In this document: positions 7,634 through 12,173 of the stretch, piece by piece
Position numbering within the stretch: the first letter of the stretch is position 1
Layout of the letters: each line of letters opens with the position of its first letter
Assembly: GCA_004151065.3 (NCBI GenBank)
Contig: NWUY0300108605.1
Coordinates: 19,763-31,935, forward strand
Length of the DNA: 12,173 nt
Source: Larix sibirica
Taxonomy: Eukaryota > Streptophyta > Pinopsida > Pinales > Pinaceae
Direction of reading: 5' to 3'
The notes under the pieces: model-generated
What the model was told of the DNA's origin: nothing
The model's input: the letters and a program-made list of their open reading frames with translations, nothing else
Database searches by the model: none
Program-made: the position numbers and the translations under genes

Positions 7634-8518
7634 TCCTTCAATTAAGGCAACCTATAGACACTAATGTTCCCTAGTGATACAACTCTGACTACAGATTGTT
7701 ATGTAGCTTCAGATCGCATATAGTTATGCAACTTTGGATAATTGCATGTCAGTCTCTGATAGGAAAGGTATGCCTTGCAATTCTCATTTTTCTCGCCCCT
7801 TCTCCTTCCGATTGGGGTGAGTTGAGATATGATGGATATATGACCTTCTTCTTCCTCATTCAAGTGAAGTGAGGTATGATGCATAATGGATATAGAAATT
7901 ATATGTTAGCAACCTTGTCCAAAGCCCCCAAAAAAGTAAGCTCTGAAACATGGAAGCTACAACACTAAAACTCGGTGAATACCCTTCTATAATAGTTTTT
8001 TTATATTATGAGGGCCAATGTTGGGCACCATTTGGTGGTCTACAACTTCTTATTCATTTGTTCCTCTACCGCTCTACAAATGAACTTTGTTGCTATGTGA
8101 CCTACCACCACTCACAACAATAGACATATTATCCTCCTCATCTTCTTCTTCCTCTTCCTAAGCTTGAGAAGTTTGGCATACTTATTTGAAGCGATGGGAA
8201 TCTTCTATTTCAAAACCATGGCTAAAGGGTCTCATGTTCAAGCCCTTTGCAGTCGAAGCGCAAAGCATGTGAAATGGGAACACCCTTTTGATTCTACTCT
8301 TGTGAAGAAGAACTTGTGGATTTAGAAAACTAATCCTCAACAAGTGTAAGTACATCTAAGAAGGGGGAACTTTGTGCTAAGATGGAAACAATGTGAAAAG
8401 AAACCTCCTCTAGTGAGAAAACTGAGATAGGCCTATATTATATATATCTAGTTTGGAATTATAAATGAAATAAGAAGTTGTTCCAGTTGAGAAATAATCA
8501 CTGAAAGAAAAAAATTGA
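7634..8518. other. Unassigned sequence, possibly a 5' continuation of the eroded minus-strand region
   Basis: A minus-strand frame at 7699-7884 has residues HLNEEEEGH but no recognised domain. Around 8080-8165 a minus-strand frame reads EEEEDEEDNMSIVVSGG, a short acidic stretch coming from a CTTCTTCTTCCTCTTC-type tract. Both sit in the same orientation as the eroded coding region at lower coordinates, but stops interrupt them. No plus-strand gene was seen. Confidence 0.3.
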
Positions 8519-8815
8519 AGGGACTACATCATTGTCCCTACAAGCATGACAATGGATGATGCCTCAACAAGTCGCAGAGCTTGGTACAATGACCTAGTGA
8601 ATAGACTTCCTGGCTAGATCTAATTTAAAGAGGCACAACCTCAATGTGGAGCTTGGTGCAATGACCTAGCGAATAGACTTCCTAGTGTTGGATGTTATTT
8701 AAAGAGGTGCAACCATGTTGCCAAATCAAGCAGCTATGCTAGTGATGAAGAAGTTTCGAAGCTAAAGGGGTGGGTGGTGCAGAGAAAAGTTGTGGTCATG
8801 CCAAGTTCAACATAG
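8519..8815 (+). repeat. Frame-preserving duplication, 72-bp period, in open plus-strand frame
   Basis: 8577-8640 and 8649-8714 are diverged copies, starting GAGCTTGG, sharing AATAGACTTCCT and ending AAAGAGGYRCAACC. The offset of 72 bp keeps the frame: copy 1 reads AWYNDLVNRLP and copy 2 AWCNDLANRLP. Copy 1 lies in a frame from ATG at 8546 that stops at TAG just after RLPG. The same frame reopens after TAA at 8621-8623 and runs 63 codons to TAG at 8813-8815. The repeat itself is clear. Whether it was once coding is uncertain, since stops break it and no family is recognised. Confidence 0.75.
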
Positions 8816-8818
8816 CGG

Positions 8819-9274
8819 TTGTGGCAAGTGCAATAAAGGAGTTGCTGATGCTGTCAAGGAGGTCATATCACGGAGTTAGAAATTTCATAAAACTAAAAGC
8901 CGTCAAGCATATAGAAAATATAAAATGAAATGTTAGAGTTTAATGCTAAATTGAAAGATTTTGATTATATACACTTTTAACTTACGTTGAGTCGAGTTTG
9001 AAGTTCAATGAATATTAACTTGCATCAAAACGAGGCGAAATAACACAATTCGTGATTCGCAGGTTGTACGTTTGACTCGTGGAGAAAAGTAACTTCAATG
9101 TTTTTCAATCCAAACTTTGTATAAAGATATATCAAGAAAATAAAATCAGTGCGAACCGATTTATATAGTCCTTGTGCCTTTAGGAAGGGACTAATAAGTG
9201 GGCTAGTCATCGATTTGGGAATCCAGACCAATAACTCCGCAGACAGAAATTCATATTTTTTAAAGGGGCCACAC
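8819..9274. other. Unassigned sequence before the 9275 array
   Basis: No gene was recognised. A 97-codon minus-strand frame (9025-9318) has no identifiable domain and overlaps the repeat array. Near 9210-9275 GGGAATCCAGACC and TTTAAAGGGGCC resemble parts of the array unit that follows, so an older partial copy may begin here. Confidence 0.4.
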
Positions 9275-9740
9275 AGTAGCAATGAAAACACCCGTGAACC
9301 GTCCAGTAGAACTGACAATCAGAGGGTACAGAGCAAAATAAAAGTAGCACATCCATGTTAGCTCTCGCCATCAAGGTAAATCTACACTTTAAAAATCACC
9401 AACTATGATAAATAACGGGCCAGGAGGAAGGTATAAAACCAGCCTGACATTGGAATCGGGAATCAGAGGGTACGAAGAAAAATTGATGCAGTCTAAGACC
9501 AGTACAGAGCAACATAAAAATATGACACTTTAAAAATCACCAACTGTGATAAATAAGGGGTCCCCATGGAGCAGCAAAACCGCCCCTCTGAATCAGGGTA
9601 CAATGAAACTTTTTATGCATATCCGGATCATTACGGAGGAAAATAAAAGAGAAAAATATAACACAAAATCATAGTAAAACTTATGACAATTTAAAATATC
9701 ACCAACAATCATTGTAGCAACAAAAACACCCATGGATGGT
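9275..9740. repeat. Degenerate tandem array, unit about 140-160 bp, three copies
   Basis: Anchors recur in the same order. AATCAGAGGGTAC lies at 9317-9329 and 9461-9473, with AATCAGGGTAC at 9591-9601. ACACTTTAAAAATCACCAAC lies at 9384-9403 and 9525-9544, with ACAATTTAAAATATCACCAA from about 9686. A third anchor of the form AGYAGCAA...AAAACNCCC occurs near 9275, 9570 and 9714. Spacings of 130-160 bp show indels between copies. No open frame or transposon end is conserved. It is an old complex minisatellite or tandemly duplicated flank. Confidence 0.8.
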
Positions 9741-9964
9741 AATGTCATCGTTGTTATTATTATTCTATGGTTTTCTTTTGGCTGGGGTAGCTTTTTATCC
9801 CTCCTTTCTAGTTTTTGGGTTGTGTTTGTCGCCATGGGTGGCAGGTTCTTTTTAGCCGATTGGTCGGCTGTTTATATGTTTTATTGGCTATGGAGCTTGT
9901 TTTTGTATTTTTCATCATATATTTAATTATAAAGTATAGCTATTTTATTAGTGTGAAAAAAAAA
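9741..9964 (+). mobile_element. T/G-rich stretch ending in A9, possible retroposon 3' remnant
   Basis: About 180 bases from 9741 are markedly T- and G-rich on the plus strand, then an A+T-rich stretch ends in nine A residues at 9956-9964. This resembles the T/G-rich 3' UTR and A-tail of plant L1-type LINEs. No reverse transcriptase remnant or target-site duplication was identified. A 64-codon open frame within it (9732-9926) encodes only hydrophobic W/F/L/S residues because of the T-rich composition and is not taken as a gene. Confidence 0.25.
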
Positions 9965-10684
9965 TGTAATAGCCATAAATAAAGGACTTATGTTTGGTGT
10001 TCCATAAAATAGTCTCTTTGTCAGTAAAGTTTTATCTAGAAAATTTTGCAGAAATTTAGATACATGACATAGTCTTACCAGTTAAAGTTTTATAAGTATA
10101 GTTTTTCTGTGCCACATGAAAGTATTGAAAAATCCTAAAACAACTTGCAACTATAATTCACTGTATTTTTGTTTCACCAAATTGGGATCAAAATAGCATG
10201 GAAGTAGGAAAAGGGGAGTTTAAAAGTGGACGATTTTGTTGGATATCATTTTCGAGCAGGGATTAGATAAAATAAATTTGAGATTTTGATTAATAGAATT
10301 TAAATTTGAGATTTTGAATAATAATATTTATTTAAGCTGGATATCTTGACATATTTGAGAATACTGAATCTATTTATACATTCAGAAACATGATATGAAC
10401 AATAAAAAGTGTTAACAACTGCTTAATTCGTAAATCCGTGAGATCATAAATTTGACACATGCATATTTACAGGCTGAAACTCACGGAATAGTTAATATAT
10501 GGTTAACAGCTCTCTTTAGTCATAGTTACCATGCTTCAAATATGGATTTAAATTTGGTAGATACGAAAAAAAACATATAGAAAATTTTGATTTGAAAAAA
10601 ATTGTTCTGTATACTTCTTAAATCACTAAAATATAGACCATACAAACAGATTACACAAGTTGCATACAGATCTAATGAATTTAC
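9965..10684. other. A+T-rich intergenic sequence
   Basis: No gene was recognised. It contains the 28-bp tandem repeat listed separately. Confidence 0.55.
10273..10328. repeat. 28-bp tandem repeat, two copies
   Basis: TAAATTTGAGATTTTGA begins units at 10273 and 10301. The two 28-base units match at about 25 positions. Confidence 0.85.
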
Positions 10685-10745
10685 AGAACCCAAGACATCC
10701 TCCCATATTTCCGCATTCCCTGCCAGAAAGGCTTCCACAAAACTT
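10685..10745 (-). CDS. Weak internal-exon candidate, minus strand
   Basis: On the minus strand, TTTGCACAATTGTTAG is followed by an open segment reading SFVEAFLAGNAEIWEDVLGS and then a donor-like TCT|GTAAAT. The segment is richer in G+C than its flanks and the residues are plausible for a helical protein. It sits within a 102-codon open frame (10526-10834), though, and the plus strand is also open here (TEPKTSSHISAFPARKAST). The strand is therefore not certain and no partner exon is known. Confidence 0.2.
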
Positions 10746-10849
10746 CTAACAATTGTGCAAATTAAACAATTAACACAGTAACCTGTAGTATCAATCCATG
10801 CTCTCAAATCTATCAAGAAATTGGATTTGCACATGAACTAACCAAATTA

Positions 10850-11440
10850 AATTGAAAAACTCGTCATACGAATGTACTTGGTTACTATGGTTTTAATGTA
10901 CTTATGCTTTGTGACTTCAACGAACTGGAAATGACTACAGAGTTTAAGTCCACGTCTATCAGTTTATCTGGATTTGTCATTGTATCTACTTTGATTCAGA
11001 GGGGGATATGTCATTAGGGGGGATATGTCATTGTTTGAAGTAGGACAACTTAATTAGTGAATAAATTTCACTTTATTTGGTAATTCTGGCTAAAATCTGG
11101 TAAGAATTTATATGAACTCATGCCCAGATACTTATTTCAGGAATCATCCTAAATTTTGTCTAAAACCTGGTTTGAATCTATCAACTACTATATCAGGATA
11201 CCTATATATCAAAGGCTTGTTTATATGTTTTGATTTTAACCTATAAACCGATTCCAAAACATAAATAGACGACGATGTGACAGTAAATGGTCCATCTTTA
11301 TGTTTCAGTTGATATTTAATGCTCTGCCTCTCTGTGCTTAATTTTGGATGGATGGGAAAGAAACCGTATCTAGAAAAGACTAGTTTTTCTCCTTACGAAT
11401 TGACTCTTGAAAACCTATGTTGGAAATTTGATTAAATTGA
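10850..11440. other. A+T-rich sequence with small duplications
   Basis: No gene was seen. Besides the 17-bp tandem repeat, CTAAAATCTGG at 11090-11100 and CTAAAACCTGG at 11160-11170 begin two loosely similar stretches about 70 bp apart, probably an old duplication. Confidence 0.5.
11001..11032. repeat. 17-bp tandem duplication
   Basis: GGGGGATATGTCATT occurs at 11001-11015 and 11018-11032, identical over 15 bases. Confidence 0.9.
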
Positions 11441-12173
11441 ATTGACAGGCCTAATTGATAATGGTATATGGGGGATATCCGTTTTTACTGATAGAAGTGA
11501 AAATATATTCCTCTTATTTTCATTAGATGAAAGTGCAGCGACAATGCTTTTTGTAATTACCAGGTTTTTCTCGATTCTTATCGCCAGAATGTTAGTTGGT
11601 TTAGCTTTGGAAACCGTTAACAGGTTTCAATGTTAACAACTTTTGTTTTCACTGGATAGTTGTTCTCTTTTTCCCACTCGGAGATTGTTCTAATTTCGTA
11701 CCTGATAATCTAATGGCTTGCTTGGACGGCAATACAAAGGAGGGAACAAGAAGTGTGAGCTGAAAAATCCAGGTGAAAAGGATTGAGAACAGGACCAGGA
11801 CCATTAGTGAATGTGCCAATTGTTGCTATGATATATTGAACCATACAATGCTAATATGTTAAAATAAACCATTCATTTTATTTGAAATGTATTGAAATGT
11901 AATAATCCGTTAAAATTTCATTGTATATTAAAAGCAATGTAGTGGAATTCCTCAATATAGTGACAAGATTTGGATCATTCCACTTTAGGGTTTTTAATCA
12001 ACAATGTCTAACTCAAATAACCCAAGATTAAACGAAATTTCAAAAACATAAAAAATATATTTAACAATATGAAGAAACCAATTGAAAAACATTTATAACC
12101 AATGAATTGAAAATGAAATACAATCGATACAATGTCGAATGAACATAGAGATAGATAAATACAAAAGAGGGAG
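11441..12173. other. A+T-rich sequence, no gene called
   Basis: An open frame at 11442-11636 (TTG start) follows an AG but encodes nothing recognisable, and its length is within chance. TTGAAATGTA is repeated in tandem at 11882-11891 and 11892-11901. The rest, to the window edge, shows no feature beyond the telo-box. Confidence 0.5.
11984..11995. promoter_or_regulatory. Telo-box-like motif
   Basis: TTTAGGGTTTTT contains the plant telomere-type unit TTTAGGG followed by TTT. Known telo-boxes (AAACCCTAA on the other strand) occur near the transcription starts of plant housekeeping and ribosomal-protein genes. A gene running toward either side could lie beyond the window, but none is visible here. 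Confidence 0.25.

Noticed and set aside
9732-9926. Small hydrophobic membrane protein
   Set aside because: Its hydrophobicity follows directly from the T/G-rich DNA. There is no regulatory or homology evidence.
11436-11636. Coding exon after ATTGACAG
   Set aside because: About 65 open codons are within chance in this window. No protein-like pattern, donor or partner exon was found.

Overview
This is strongly A+T-rich eukaryotic DNA, most likely from a plant nuclear genome. No open frame is long, bacterial gene organisation is absent, and protein-like sequence survives only as short islands with spliceosomal-type GT/AG borders. Local duplications, a tRNA-derived (SINE-like) element, a T/G-rich stretch ending in an A-run and a plant-type telo-box (TTTAGGGTTTTT) all fit a plant genome with much intergenic and repeat-derived sequence. 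The species cannot be told from the sequence. No rRNA gene, intact tRNA gene, CRISPR array, complete transposase or reverse transcriptase, or full-length gene was found.

Layout. 1-1880 is A+T-rich intergenic sequence with a 20-base direct repeat (248-303) and a 67-bp tandem repeat of three copies (721-916). 1884-2050 holds a tRNA-like, SINE-type element with A-box and B-box, followed by a perfect 38-bp tandem duplication. 2051-4290 is mostly featureless apart from a cluster of TTTACATG/CATGTAAA inverted motifs (3004-3140). At 4293 a G+C-richer, protein-like segment follows an AG splice acceptor on the plus strand. It ends at a TAG at 4394-4396, but the same frame stays protein-like afterwards, so it is either a terminal exon with its 3' UTR or a fragment of a broken gene.

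5650-5890 on the minus strand holds the best hints of a second gene: a start resembling an organelle transit peptide and a 42-nt exon candidate with good splice signals. 6470-6785 has a strong hairpin, an ACGTGGC motif and a weak inverted-repeat frame. 7150-7890 on the minus strand reads as eroded coding sequence in alternating frames. 8519-8815 has a 72-bp-period, frame-preserving duplication in an open plus-strand frame. 9275-9740 is a degenerate array of about 140-160 bp units. It is followed by a T/G-rich stretch ending in an A9 run, possibly a retroposon 3' end. 9965-12173 holds small tandem duplications, one exon-like segment open on both strands, and the telo-box.

No set of genes working together can be shown. 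The strongest positive observations are the repeats. The coding claims are candidates that transcript or homology data would settle.
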